From Triglochin maritima (taxonomy: Eukaryota; Streptophyta; Magnoliopsida; Alismatales; Juncaginaceae), in NCBI GenBank assembly GCA_963682175.1, contig OY821786.1:28914501-28978500 (forward strand): DNA of 64,000 nt. The letters run 5' to 3'. Under the pieces are notes generated by a model. That model did no database searches and had not been told where the DNA came from. It saw only the letters and a list, made by a program, of their open reading frames with translations. Position 1 is the stretch's first letter. Each line of letters opens with the position of its first letter. Position numbers and translations under genes: made by a program. Positions 52,845-63,425 of this stretch are shown here, in pieces.

Positions 52845-54277
52845 TTAAAGAGTCAAAACAAGGGGTTTCTCACAAAAAGCACCAAATTCTTTATAACCAT
52901 CCCATATAAAAGAATCATCTTGATCAACAACCTCCATACCAGAGTTAAGGCTTTCCAAGTTGGAAGGGGACATGGCACTTGATGTTTGAAATATAATTCT
53001 AATTTCATTTGCTAGAGGGAAGAAGGGGTTTAATTGGGTTATCATGAGTTTGTCGTTCAAAGGAGGCGAATGAAGTATGAGCAATAAGAGGAAACAACAA
53101 CAGATCCAAGATGTTGGGGGAAGAAAGTGGTGCATTTCTAGATGTCAATGGCCAAGGCGACTGAAATTCCCTGTACATGTGTCACCGCAGAGAAAGTTTT
53201 GATTTTCATCTCAAGTTCAGTGTTTGCAACGGGGTAGATCTGCTCCCCAGCACCAAGGGTAGCAATGTCATGGAGATGTTCCCCCAGCATCCTTCCATCC
53301 CTAGTTGGAAGTCCAGCATCACCAAGGGCTTCAGTCGGTGGTATGATCGAAGGTGAACAAGGGGTCGACCCAGGCAGATTGTTGGGTCATTGCCTTAGTT
53401 GCGCTTGGATACCAAGGGAGGTCGGTATTGCCGAGGTCGTCTGTTATGGGTCAATCCAATGGGAAGAAGGGCCTCCGAATCCTAATTTTGGGAAAGGTAA
53501 TTACTGCATGGCGTAAGTCCCAGTAAAATAGCCCAGGAACATTTAAGGGAATCCAAATCCACCCACGAATCCTATTTGTGGGTACATCCCATTGAAAATT
53601 CCTACCTGGGGTTGGAAGGGTATGGTGGTTGGTGTCTTTATATAGGCTTGAGGTTGGAAGGGTATGGAGGTTGGTTGTTGCCAAGCGATCATGTGTCAAT
53701 CTGTTGTCTTGTCCATTGATAGTCTCCCTTCCTCACGTTATTTTCTTTCGCTCTTATGTGGGTGTCTTCTACTGCTTGAGGATTCACCCATTTGGGAGAG
53801 AGTGTTACCGGAGAATACCGGTTGTGCAGTTTGTCTCAGGTAAGAATGCTTTTGTGTGTGGTGTTGGGTGTCAATAGTTGCTTTGGATGTGATGGAGATG
53901 ACAAATTCATCACCCTCGCTCTCGATGTGAAAGGATCTAGGGATTGGAACACCCAAGCATCTTCGAATATTGAAATACGCCATGGTGAGAAATTTCTTGT
54001 TTAAGGTTGGTTCATCGATCGTGACAAGGTTGCCAAACTATCGAGAGATGAAATGCAGGTGCTCCGGATCCCATTGGTCAAGGGGTAGTCCTCAGATTTG
54101 ATTCCAGCCACTAATGCTTGACCGAGTTTTGTGTGGACCTTTGTTATGCTTCCAAGTTTCGAAGCAAACAATTGTTCCAATTGTGGTGAGGAAGTAGGTG
54201 TCGAAGAGCCTCGATGCATGTGAAACTTTCTGCAGGTAATCAAATAAATTCCCACAACCTGTGTGCAGGCATTCCAC
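52845..54277 (-). pseudogene. LINE ORF1-like (DUF4283-type) fragment
   Basis: Minus-strand reading from 54277: LHTGCGNLFDYLQKVSHASR, FLTTIGTIVCFETWKHN, then GLPLDQWDPEHLHFIS, FGNLVTIDEPTLN, CLGVPIPRSFHIESEGDEFV. The 'G(I/L)PL..W', 'FG..V.IDE' and 'IPR...E..GDEFV' pattern is that of the DUF4283 region in plant LINE ORF1 and related zinc-knuckle proteins. The downstream frame 53135-52845 ends EVVDQDDSFIWDGYKEFGAF and may be the same protein's C-terminus. Stops and frame changes occur throughout. The right end is broken exactly by CACTA C at 54278. It may be the same LINE as the 3' piece at 35040-35515. Confidence 0.5.
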
Positions 54278-55125
54278 CACTAATAGAACAAGGTTGCACC
54301 AACGATATTTATCCGTCACTGTTGGTGGTGCACACTGATGGATATACTTGTCGTCGATGTAACCTACATCGGTATTTAATGCCCGTTGGTGGTACTTTTG
54401 GTGCAAAATTTCCTGCCAATATTTTTTGCCTTCTTTTGTCGGATCGGACACTGATGGATATCGGTCGAATCTCTATACTGACTAAAACATTCGTCAATGT
54501 CAAATACACAAACTAATACTACTTCAGACAGATGGAGATGTACCCTGATGGATCCATTTCATTATTGCATTATATGGGCAACCAACATCGACAGATAGGT
54601 ACCGTCGGTGTACGTTATCCGACTAACATCAGAACTTACATCGATGGATAAGTACCGTTGGTGTAAGTCCTATCCAAAACCCAGAAAAACCAATTTGTTC
54701 TTTCTGGGTTCCGATTTACCTGCTCAAAAGAAATAATAGTTTTTATAATTCATCCACAACACATTCATGAATTCATCTACAAACATATCTAGAAAAGTCA
54801 TATATGCATTCATCCACAACACAATATTCATTCATACAATAAATAAGTGCATACCAAACATTATAACTATGTTGAAATTCATGTTTTCAATTCACAAACT
54901 AGAAAATTAAGTATGATAATGATAAAAGTAGACAAACAATACAAAACTACCCCGCCCAACCTCCGGTGCTTGCTCTGTCAGATGGTCTGTGATCGTCATC
55001 TCATCTTGGCGGTGATGGTGGTACGCAAATGGATGTGACATTAATTATACGTTAAAGGGATACTACATATCAACCTACCAAATGTAATAAACATTACAAA
55101 ATTACGATTACATTACCTGATCATT

Positions 55126-55323
55126 GTAACCTCTTTCGCCATCAAAAAGTCATTGACCGACTTCATGGTCGCAAGCTTGCCATTTTCCTCCACTAGCTCG
55201 CTAGTCACTCGCTTTAGCTCCTGACTCTCGCAAACACTTTGCTCAACTTATGATCTAGCATTGATCTCAGCTTGGGATGGCATCCCACGAGGTCCGTACA
55301 TGTCAGTGGGGTAATGAGACTGG
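55126..55323 (-). pseudogene. En/Spm-type accessory transposase, C-terminal piece
   Basis: The minus-strand frame MYGPRGMPSQAEINARS, one stop, then ESQELKRVTSELVEENGKLA and NDFLMAKE has the charged coiled-coil character of the C-terminus of transposase_24-like proteins. It connects to 57109-57230 across the solo LTR; a frameshift lies near the join. Confidence 0.5.
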
Positions 55324-55328
55324 AGTAC

Positions 55329-57103
55329 TGTAGGATTTAGTGTCCCTATATATGTGTATATTTAAAAAAAATTAATACAAACATACATGATAGATTTCAT
55401 ATTTTCAACAATTTTATGTACATTGTTTTGTGTTTATTCTAATATCATGCAAACCTACATATATTAATATAAACAAACAAGAGAGGATCACACCCAAATG
55501 TTATCTAAAACCTTTTGAAGATCCGAGGTTCCATTGCCCGTCGAATCGCCCACCGATTCGCCTCCAAGTGTTCACCAAACTTGTTAGAGAAAAATGAGCT
55601 AGCCAAATCAATCTCTAAATCAAGGTTAGAATCTAGCTAATAATCCTTTTATGCTCCCTGAGAATTTAATCTCTAGAATCTTGAAATAATTAAGGAATTT
55701 TCGGATGGATTGATAGGGTGGTTAAGGAGAGTCAATTTTTTGCATTAATTAAAAAAGGAGGGAGAGAAGACATATTTATAGGGTCTCCCAACACCCAAAT
55801 CATAGGCTAACTACTAACCCATGATCTCTTGTTTTTCTCTCCCTAAAATCAATCACAATTTGACACATAATCATCCACATCCACATTTAACCATAATTGC
55901 AATAATTCCAATACACGATTAAAACTAATTCCTTATTAATTCGGGCAAAACCATATTAACCGTTTTTCGCCTTTTACCAAATTTTACCAACAAGATTTGA
56001 TCTTTGGGTTTTTTAGAAAATTCATATATCATGTAGTATATTATCATATGTAATGTCAACCATTACACCTCATAATACATACATCTCATATGAACTTATA
56101 AATGATTCTAACTATGTCATTTTCATGACACATTGTTTTTATCGATTCACCACATATATACTATTTCACACAAAATTCGATACATCATATGAATATAAAA
56201 TCAACCTTCTTATTTTCCAATTTTGTGGTGTGACATATAGGAGGATCTAAGTCAATTGACAATGATATTAAACACTTAATATCACAAACTATAAGCGGTA
56301 TCTAGCTACACATTATAGTTACCCAATTATCATAGATGTCTTTGTTCCACTCGAACTTAACATGATCATTTTAGTGATGTAAATGCACCATTTGTGTACG
56401 TTCCTTTCCTCATGATATTAAGAATATATACAAAGTAGAAATGTATTAGATTTGTATTATATTCATTTCTTGATATCTTTAAGCTTATTATAACTATGTA
56501 ACTTAACTCAAGTTACATTGTGCACATTATAATTTTGGTTTATCAAGGGGCCCACTAATATCATCACTTAATTAAGAGGGCAATGATAATCTTATGACTA
56601 GCTATCTTTTCCACTACAAGTGATGTTCAACCAACTATTGCCTTTATCACTATACCATTGATAGCTTTTGACAATAATCAAATTAAATATTTCTCATGTG
56701 AAAGATATAAGTCTCGTATCTTAGGATCCAAGACACAATAAAACATTAATGATGCATAACACAATTCCATAATGTTCTACTTGCTAGGTCTATTCAATAT
56801 ATAAAAGTAACCGTTTTCCACTTTTATATACTCGTGTCGTCAAATATTTGTAGAGCTGCAACAATCGATGACCAACACGATAATCTTATCTCGGTAATTA
56901 ATGTTCCATGTTGATTACCATGATTGTGAATAACTTTTCATTTATGTAGACCATTATCTTTTAGAGCTCTACGGTTAAGCACCAAGTGCATCTTCCTTAA
57001 CACTTCCAAAAAATGAATACATTAATCAATGAACAAAATGTTTGCACATCCAATTCATAATAATTTACATATAGAAGTAAACTTTTAGAACACATTCTTT
57101 TCA
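55329..57103 (-). mobile_element. Solo LTR of the 2.1 kb Copia LTR family, copy 3
   Basis: On the minus strand it runs from TGAAAAGAATGTGTTC (57103) to AAATCCTACA (55329). Flanks are AGTAC at 55324-55328 and 57104-57108, a perfect 5 bp duplication. TATAAATA on the minus strand is at 55773-55780. At 1775 bp it is shorter than copy 1 (2136 bp). It lacks most of the CGGTCGACCG cluster, which in copy 1 accounts for about 300 bp (11400-11720). Confidence 0.9.
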
Positions 57104-57108
57104 AGTAC

Positions 57109-57230
57109 ATCCTTATACGTCCGTGCCCTTCGCCTAAAATAGTCCCGACCAGATCCTCGGCGGTAGCCACCGAAGTGATAGGGTCCTGAGAGGTCTTCTC
57201 ACCTAGTCGTCGCAAAGCCTCTAACATTTC
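57109..57230 (-). pseudogene. En/Spm-type accessory transposase, upstream piece
   Basis: MLEALRRLGEKTSQDPITSV, then EDLVGTILGEGHGRIRMY, broken at the solo LTR insertion. 'GRVRG'-like motifs are typical of plant En/Spm (transposase_24) proteins. An exon-like frame further upstream (57310-57400, TFDYMIRRI) may belong to the same gene, with an intron or decay between. Confidence 0.5.
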
Positions 57231-57504
57231 CTACAAGAAAACATATCATAAATTATAAATGAATGCACCAAACAACATTAAATAATTGAAAACTAATAAT
57301 AATCTTAAACATACAATGACGGTCGCTGCTTCTAGATTCTTCTTATCATGTAGTCAAATGTACATATTAGTACGAGTTGGCTAAGAAGCGTCTGGGTTTT
57401 CTGCAATTTACAAAACCATTGAAAATAACAATTTTGGTAGTTTATATAACAAATGTATTGCATTTAAAAGAAATTACGAATTGAAAATAAAATATTTGAG
57501 ACAA

Positions 57505-58362
57505 GACTAAGCAAGGGACAATCGGTCGAACAGAATAAATCGAGGGTTCGATCGGAAACTTCCAGTAAAACTTGGTGTGGGAAGTTTCAAACATCGGTCG
57601 ACCGTTAATGGAAGTTCGGTCGACCAGAAGACCAAATCTAAAAAGGGGTTAGGTGAGTATGTGTATACAACCGTTGGTATATACGACAAGTATAACGGTC
57701 ATATTTAAGACGAATACGGAAATGCAATCGATCTAACAAAACGAAGTTTCGGTCGACCGGAAGTCACACTAACCAGGACACGTGTCAACTGCTGATAGGC
57801 TAGAAGATTTGAATTGGATGAACTAAGTCCTATCGGTTGACAAAGGATAAACGCTCGAACGAAAGAGGTATGTCGGTCGACCGATTGAAGACAGGAAAAC
57901 CAGATATAGAATCGGTCGAACTAAAGTAAGAATTGGGTCGACCGTTAAAGAAATAAAATGCTGACTAAATTCTCTGGTGAAATCCGGTCGAACCAGATGG
58001 TTCTACCGGTCGACCGATTTTGCACAGAATTCCTGTTTTGAGGGTTTTAATGTGTTTCAATGATTTCCTATTGAAGTCTAAATAGATGGATTTGAAAGTG
58101 AGACTTCTATGGGTTTCCTAAGGGTTATGCAATGCAGTTAAACATTGATTTCAAGTGCCAAGTTACATTGAAGCCTATATACAGGAAATGTAAAACCTAT
58201 TTTCTCTTCATTCTTCATTTCTTTTGTTAAGTTAAACTTGGTTCCTGAAACGTTAGAGAATACAATATATGAAAGCGATGATATTAAGATAATCCATGTG
58301 TGTTATTGATATGTTGATTAATCATCAAAACGGATTAACGATTATTAGCCAAAAAGCCAACA
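57505..58362 (-). repeat. SIRE-like 3' LTR, truncated
   Basis: It starts TGTTGGCTTTTTGGC at 58362 (minus). It has about ten CGGTCGACCG or one-off motifs at 57520-58016. ACCGTTGGTATA near 57660 matches the LTR at 9565. The motif cluster ends abruptly next to CACTA C sequence at about 57505, so TATA, R and U5 parts seem lost. Confidence 0.65.
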
Positions 58363-58377
58363 ATCTCCCTTTTTTTG
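58363..58377 (-). other. Polypurine tract of SIRE-like element
   Basis: AAAAAAAGGGAGAT immediately before the LTR start on the minus strand. Confidence 0.75.
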
Positions 58378-58894
58378 ATGATGACAACGTATAAATCTAA
58401 ATACATGTTTGATTTCAAGATTTATCATCAATAAACAATTTCTAATGCTCCCCCTATCTTATAGCTCACCTTATCTATAAGCATGTATATATCCCCCCCC
58501 CCTTTGGCATAATCAAAAAGATAATACTCATGAAACAATATGATATTCAATTAGGCTTTATCATGAGATAGAATAACGGAAGCAAAAAAATTTAGCCAAA
58601 AATAAATAATAACGAGAATCATAACCATGCATTCAAAATATGATCCATAACATACAACCCAAAGACAAAGTCGAAAGCAAATACAACAATAAGTTCAAGG
58701 CAATAATGGAACAATAAGCAACATTCAAAGCAAAGATGGCACGAAGTGAAGTTCAAAGCAACTGAAAGACAATACAAAGTCAACACAACACAAAACAACA
58801 CAAAATCAACCAAGCCTATGATCACGAAGCATCGAAGAAATGGAGTCAAGAGAAGCTTGTATGCGATTAAGCTGTGCAGAGGAGGTAGAAGCGA
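58378..58894 (-). other. Non-coding region between env-position ORF and PPT
   Basis: A-rich on the plus strand. Contains a C run at 58493-58502. No convincing frame. Confidence 0.4.
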
Positions 58895-60279
58895 TCAACT
58901 GAAGTTCATCATATCGAGCGTTAGAGGAGGCCTTAATAGAATCAAGACGAGCAGACGTGGAGGCTTTGAAGGCATCAACTTGGTCAGACAGATGCTAAAA
59001 ACGACGAAGATCAATAGAACTGGAAGTTGACCACTGTCCTTGAGACCAAGCCTTGTTGTCTCCCTCACCCCACCAGGAGCTCGAGTCATGAGGAGCCTGA
59101 CGAGGCATCCACATTGGATCTTCAATCTCTTCTTCTTCAGAGTTCTGATCTGATCCCTCGTCAGAGGAATGTGTGGAGAAGGAATGGCAATAGACTTCAT
59201 CTTTGATAGAGTGGTCTTACAAATAGGAAACTTGTAGACCAATGAAGGAAACGCATCGACATCTATCTTCCAATGAGCAAACAAGACAGAGAGCCACATA
59301 GGGTATGGAATATAAGACTCACTCTGATGACACATATGCAAGATCATGAAACGAGGCCAATCCACCAAAATTTTCTTATATATGCAATATATACACATTA
59401 GCTCCATATTAGATACCTCATTGTGGTGACCAAATTTGGGATAGAGTGTGACACGATTTGGGCAAGAATCTGGGGTAAAGGATGTAAAAGAGATGCATTG
59501 TGTTTAAAACGAGCGTTTACCCATGGTGGTGGAATGACATACAACTCATCAACAATTTTCTGAACCTCGGTACCGGGGAGAGAACCTTGAGGATAGTTTA
59601 GATAAATGTGAGTACTCCTCAACTCAAAGCCTAGGGTTTCAGACAACAATTCAGGCGAAATCCTATATTCAATCCCATTGGTCATGGTAGTTAAGACATG
59701 TCGATTTGGGACTTTTCTAAGATTGCAATATAATTGTTGTACTAACAAAGGATCGTAAGGTTTGGATGCAAAAGTTGTGTGAGAGAAAGTGAGCCTATTT
59801 GCATCTAAGTATGACTTTAAGGAGAAATTTGCAAAATCCGCTACCTCAACCTTGCGACAAGGGATGAAAGAGGCAACCAAGAAGACGTCGTTCCACGCCT
59901 TTTGAGTGTCATCGTCGACTGGAAAGAAGTGAAGCAGAGGTTGAACTGGAGGAGCAAGAGCACGAGAAGACGAGGGTTGGGAGTCTTGTCGTTTTTTCGT
60001 TCGACGTTCGGTGACCACCTCCGGAGTACCATGTTTCTTGGTCATGGACATCTTTGAGCGACCCATTTGAGGAGGATGGTGGAGAACACAAAATGAGGGT
60101 GTGGATGGGTGGAGGAAGGCAAGAGGGGTCGAATGAGGGAAGAAAAATAGGAGTTGGACGACCGGAATGGACGGGCGGTCGACCGGAGGGAGAGGGGAGG
60201 CAGCTAGGGTTTGAAGGTGGTAGAGTAAAAATGAAGATTGACCCCATGAATTTACCCTAAAATAGTGCTGAAACGACAA
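58895..60279 (-). pseudogene. SIRE env-position ORF (putative plant transposon protein type)
   Basis: Two overlapping frames. 60279-59398 (293 codons): a P/S-rich N-terminus, a basic patch (MTKKHGTPEVVTERRTKKR), then FIPCRKVEVADF, YDPLLVQQLYCNLRKVPN, GIEYRISPELLSETLGFEL and PPPWVNARFKHNASLLHPLP. 59407-58895 continues with MELMCIYCIYKKILVDWPRF, YIPYPMWLSVLFAHW, FPSLVYKFPICKTTLSKM and a charged C-terminus. 'F..NL' then 'i.....LL.LG.......' and the later helical segment match the plant transposon protein domain found in SIRE ORF2. A one-frame break near 59400 separates the halves. I see no clear signal peptide or fusion peptide. The function is unknown; an envelope role has only been proposed in the family. 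Confidence 0.6.
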
Positions 60280-60929
60280 AAATGGTCGACCGTTCAGGTG
60301 CTTTGGTCGACCGAACAGTTAAAAATAAGCCATCTCACAACGATTGGATAAAAACGGTCGAACGAAGCCAGCGAGTTAGTGGATCGGAAAGGTAAAAGAG
60401 AAGAACCTGGGCAATTATGGGAGAGATCCGATTGGACGAAACACGTCAGCCGGTCTACCGAGAGATTAAAGATGAAAAACTTGGATTGTACTGGACATAT
60501 TCAGTTGGACGAAATAAGCCAGACGGTCGACCGAGAAAGTAAGGAGGGAAAGATAGACGAAGCCTGGTGATTTTTTGTCGGATAAGAAAAGACACGCGGT
60601 CGACCAACACACTACCACAGTCGACCAAAGCACAAATAGTTCGACCGATCACTTAAGTGAACTTATGGATCAGATCGATCAGAAGGCCATCAGTCGAACG
60701 GTGCATATGAAGTGGTCGACCAACAAAAACAAGACAATAAAAAACATCACAACAACACAATCCGGTCGAACAGAAGGCACAATTCGGTCGATTAACAGAG
60801 ACAGAAATTTAGCAAAAACTTGCAACACAACAATTCGGTCGAACAAAACACATTGTCTGGTCGACCAAACGGTGTCAGAATGCAAATATAAACTCAATCA
60901 AGTTGCAATTTTCGAAAATATGGCATGAT
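60280..60929 (-). repeat. Spacer between pol and ORF2 with CGGTCGACC motif cluster
   Basis: About 15 full or near copies of CGGTCGACCG / GGTCGACC(A/G) occur between 60178 and 60860, some distance from any LTR. Open frames here are not recognisable. Confidence 0.7.
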
Positions 60930-62375
60930 ATATCCAAGTTATAAGTCATTTAAGTTGCACATGCCTAGATTTAGTCTTATATGATAGAATTGATCAACAT
61001 TTAAGGGTTTTGTGAGATATCCTTAAGTTGATCATTTGTGGGAGCAAATACAAGTTTAATGTCTTCTTTTGTGGCATGATCTCTAAGAAAATGATGTCTT
61101 ACTTCAATGTGTTTAGTTCTTGAATGCAAGATGGGATTTTCGAAAGATTAATAGCGTTTGTATTGTCGCAAAGTATAGGAGTAGTTTGCAACTCAAGTTT
61201 CAAGTCTTTGAGGGTTTGCCTCATCCACAAGACTTGTGCACATGCACAACCGGCGACAATATATTCGGCCTCGGTTGTCGACAATGCTACACTATTTTGT
61301 TTCTTACTAAACTAAGAGACAAACGATTTTCCCAAAAATTGGCAAGTACCACTAGTGCTTTTACGATCTAAGATGCAACCGGCATAGTCGACGTCGCTAT
61401 AAGCAACAAGATCAAAAGCCCTAGTCTTGGGGTAAAACAAACCAAAATCTTGAGATCCTTTGAGATAGCGAAAAATACATTTTAAAGCATTGAAATGACA
61501 TTCTTTAAGATAAACTTGAAAATGAGCACATAAACACACGGAAAACATAATATCTGGATGACTAGCGGTAAGGTAAAGCAAAGATCCAATCATACCTCGA
61601 TATGTCTTGATATCCACCTCCTTGCCATTTTCATCTTTGTCCAATTTAGTGCTAGTGCTCATAGGAGTGTTGTGTAGCTTGCTATCTTCAAGACCAAAGC
61701 GTTTTAGAAGTTCTTTTGTGTACTTTGCTTGGTGTATGAAGTTCTCATCTTGAGTTTGCTTAATTTGGAGTCCAAGGAAGAAATTGAGTTCACAATTAAG
61801 CTCATCTCGAACTCCCCCTGCATAGACTTAGAAAATTCTTTGCAAAGACGCGGGTTACTTGCACCAAATATTATATCATCAACATAAATTTGTACCACTA
61901 GTAAATCATGATCATAAGATTTAACAAAAAGAGTGGTATCCACTTTACCCACACAAAAACCTTTGTTGATTAAGGAGTTCTTCAACCGCTCATACCAAGC
62001 TCTAGGAGCCTGTTCGAGGCCATAAAGAGCCTTCTTAAGTTTGGACACATGGTTTGGGTAAGTTTCATTTACGAATCTGCGGGTTGTGCAACATAAACTT
62101 CTTCATTTATAAAGTCATTTAAGAATGCACTTTTAACATCCATTTGAAAGAATTTTATGTCCTTATAGGATGTATATGCTAACAACATGTGAATGGCTTC
62201 CATTCGAGCAATGGGGGCATACGTTTCATCAAAGTCTATACCCTCCTCTTGGCGATAGCCTTGAGCAACGAGTCTAGCTTTGTTCCTAATTACATTCTCA
62301 TCTTCATCAAGTTTTTTTCGAAAGATCCATTTGGTTCCAATAACCGTTTGGTTGATAGGTTTTTCAACTAGTTCT
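60930..62375 (-). pseudogene. Copia RT and RNase H (SIRE-like)
   Basis: From 62375 leftwards: KWIFRKKLDEDENVIRNKAR, LVAQGYRQEEGIDFDETYAP, FFQMDVKSAFLN, a break near 62050, then KALYGLEQAPRAWYERL, YVDDIIFGAS (catalytic), a frameshift near 61800, YRGMIGSLLYLTASHPDIMF, AYSDVDYAGC, STSGTCQFLG, STTEAEYIVAG and a closing TKEDIKLVFAPTNDQLKDIL to about 60930. All Copia RT and RNase H blocks are present in order. Breaks at 62050, about 61760, 61310 and 61090 inactivate it. Confidence 0.88.
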
Positions 62376-63420
62376 CAAACATCATTTCGAACAAATTGAT
62401 TTAGCTCTTCATGCATAGACATTAGCCAAAATTCATCATTAAATGCTTGTTCTACTTTCTTGGGTTCTAATGTAGACATAAATGAACAAGAATCACAAAC
62501 TACATGAGCTCTAGAGCGTGTTGTCACACCTTGAGATACATCTCCTATCACAAAGTCCTTTGGATGATCCTTTCTACAGGTCCAATCCTTAGGAAGATAC
62601 TCTATGTCATCTTGTGGAGAACTTGGAGGTTCTTGATGAGACTCAAGAGGGACATCTTTTGATGATATATGTCTAATGATATCCATGCAATCATTATCAA
62701 GAGAGGAGTTATCTACACAAGCTAACTCGTCAAAGTTGACGTGTAGAGATTCCTCGACACAACTTGTTCGTTTATTGTAGATTCTATAAGCTTTACTCCT
62801 ATCGGAATACCCTAAAAAGATGGCCTCATCAGATTTTGCATCAAATTTATCCAAGTCCTCTTTGGTATTGAGGACAAAGCATTTTGAACCAAAGGCTTTA
62901 AAGTAAGAAAATTTTGGGAGTCCGGTCATGCCAAAGTTCAAAATGAGTTTTCTTTAAAATAGGTCTAATGAGAACACGATTTAAAACATAGCATGATGTA
63001 TTAACGGCTTCGCACCAAAAATATTTTGAAAGCCTTTTTTCCACAAGCATAGTTCTGTCCATTTCTTGAAGTGTTTTATTTTTCCTCTCAACTACCCCAT
63101 TTTGTTGAGGAGTGCGAGGAAAAAAGAAGTTATGCTCGATTCCATATTTTTCACAAAACTTTTGAAACGATTCATTTTCAAATTCTCCTCCATGATCACT
63201 ATGAATAGCGATTATGTTAGAATATTTTCCCTTTGAACACGTTTGCAAAAACCTTTAAATCTTTCAAATGCATCATATTTGTTTGCTTAAAACAAAACCC
63301 AAGTGAATCTTGAAAAATCATCAACGATCACAAACACATATTTTTCCCTCCTAGACTCACGATCCTTGATGGTCCAAAAAGATCTAAGTGTAAAAGCTTA
63401 AGGGGTTTTGAAGTTGACAC
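62376..63420 (-). pseudogene. Copia integrase and integrase-RT linker
   Basis: 63248-62898: IIAIHSDHGGEFENESFQKF (second Asp of DDE), FPRTPQQNGVVERKNKTLQE (Glu) and YFWCEAVNTSCYVLNRVLIR. The first Asp region (63250-63420) is in a broken frame. 62941-62375: FGSKCFVLNTKEDLDKFDAK, AIFLGYSDRSKAYRIYNKRT and FNDEFWLMSMHEELNQF. The break at 62940 is a single frame change. Confidence 0.85.
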
Positions 63421-63425
63421 CACAT

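Larger units (their letters stand above)
54278..57500 (+). mobile_element. CACTA transposon C, left end plus transposase pieces
   Basis: The left terminus is CACTAATAGAACAAGG at 54278. Within 400 bp (54300-54680) a subterminal motif recurs in both orientations, variants of ATCGATGGATA and CCGTTGGTG(TA). Further in are minus-strand fragments of a plant En/Spm-type (transposase_24-like) protein at 55126-55323 and 57109-57230, split by a Copia solo LTR. No right terminus was found before the SIRE LTR at about 57505, so the element is probably cut there. Confidence 0.65.

Noticed and set aside
58895..60279. A true viral envelope glycoprotein
   Set aside because: No signal peptide, furin site or clear membrane anchor. 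It fits the plant transposon protein domain seen in SIRE ORF2.
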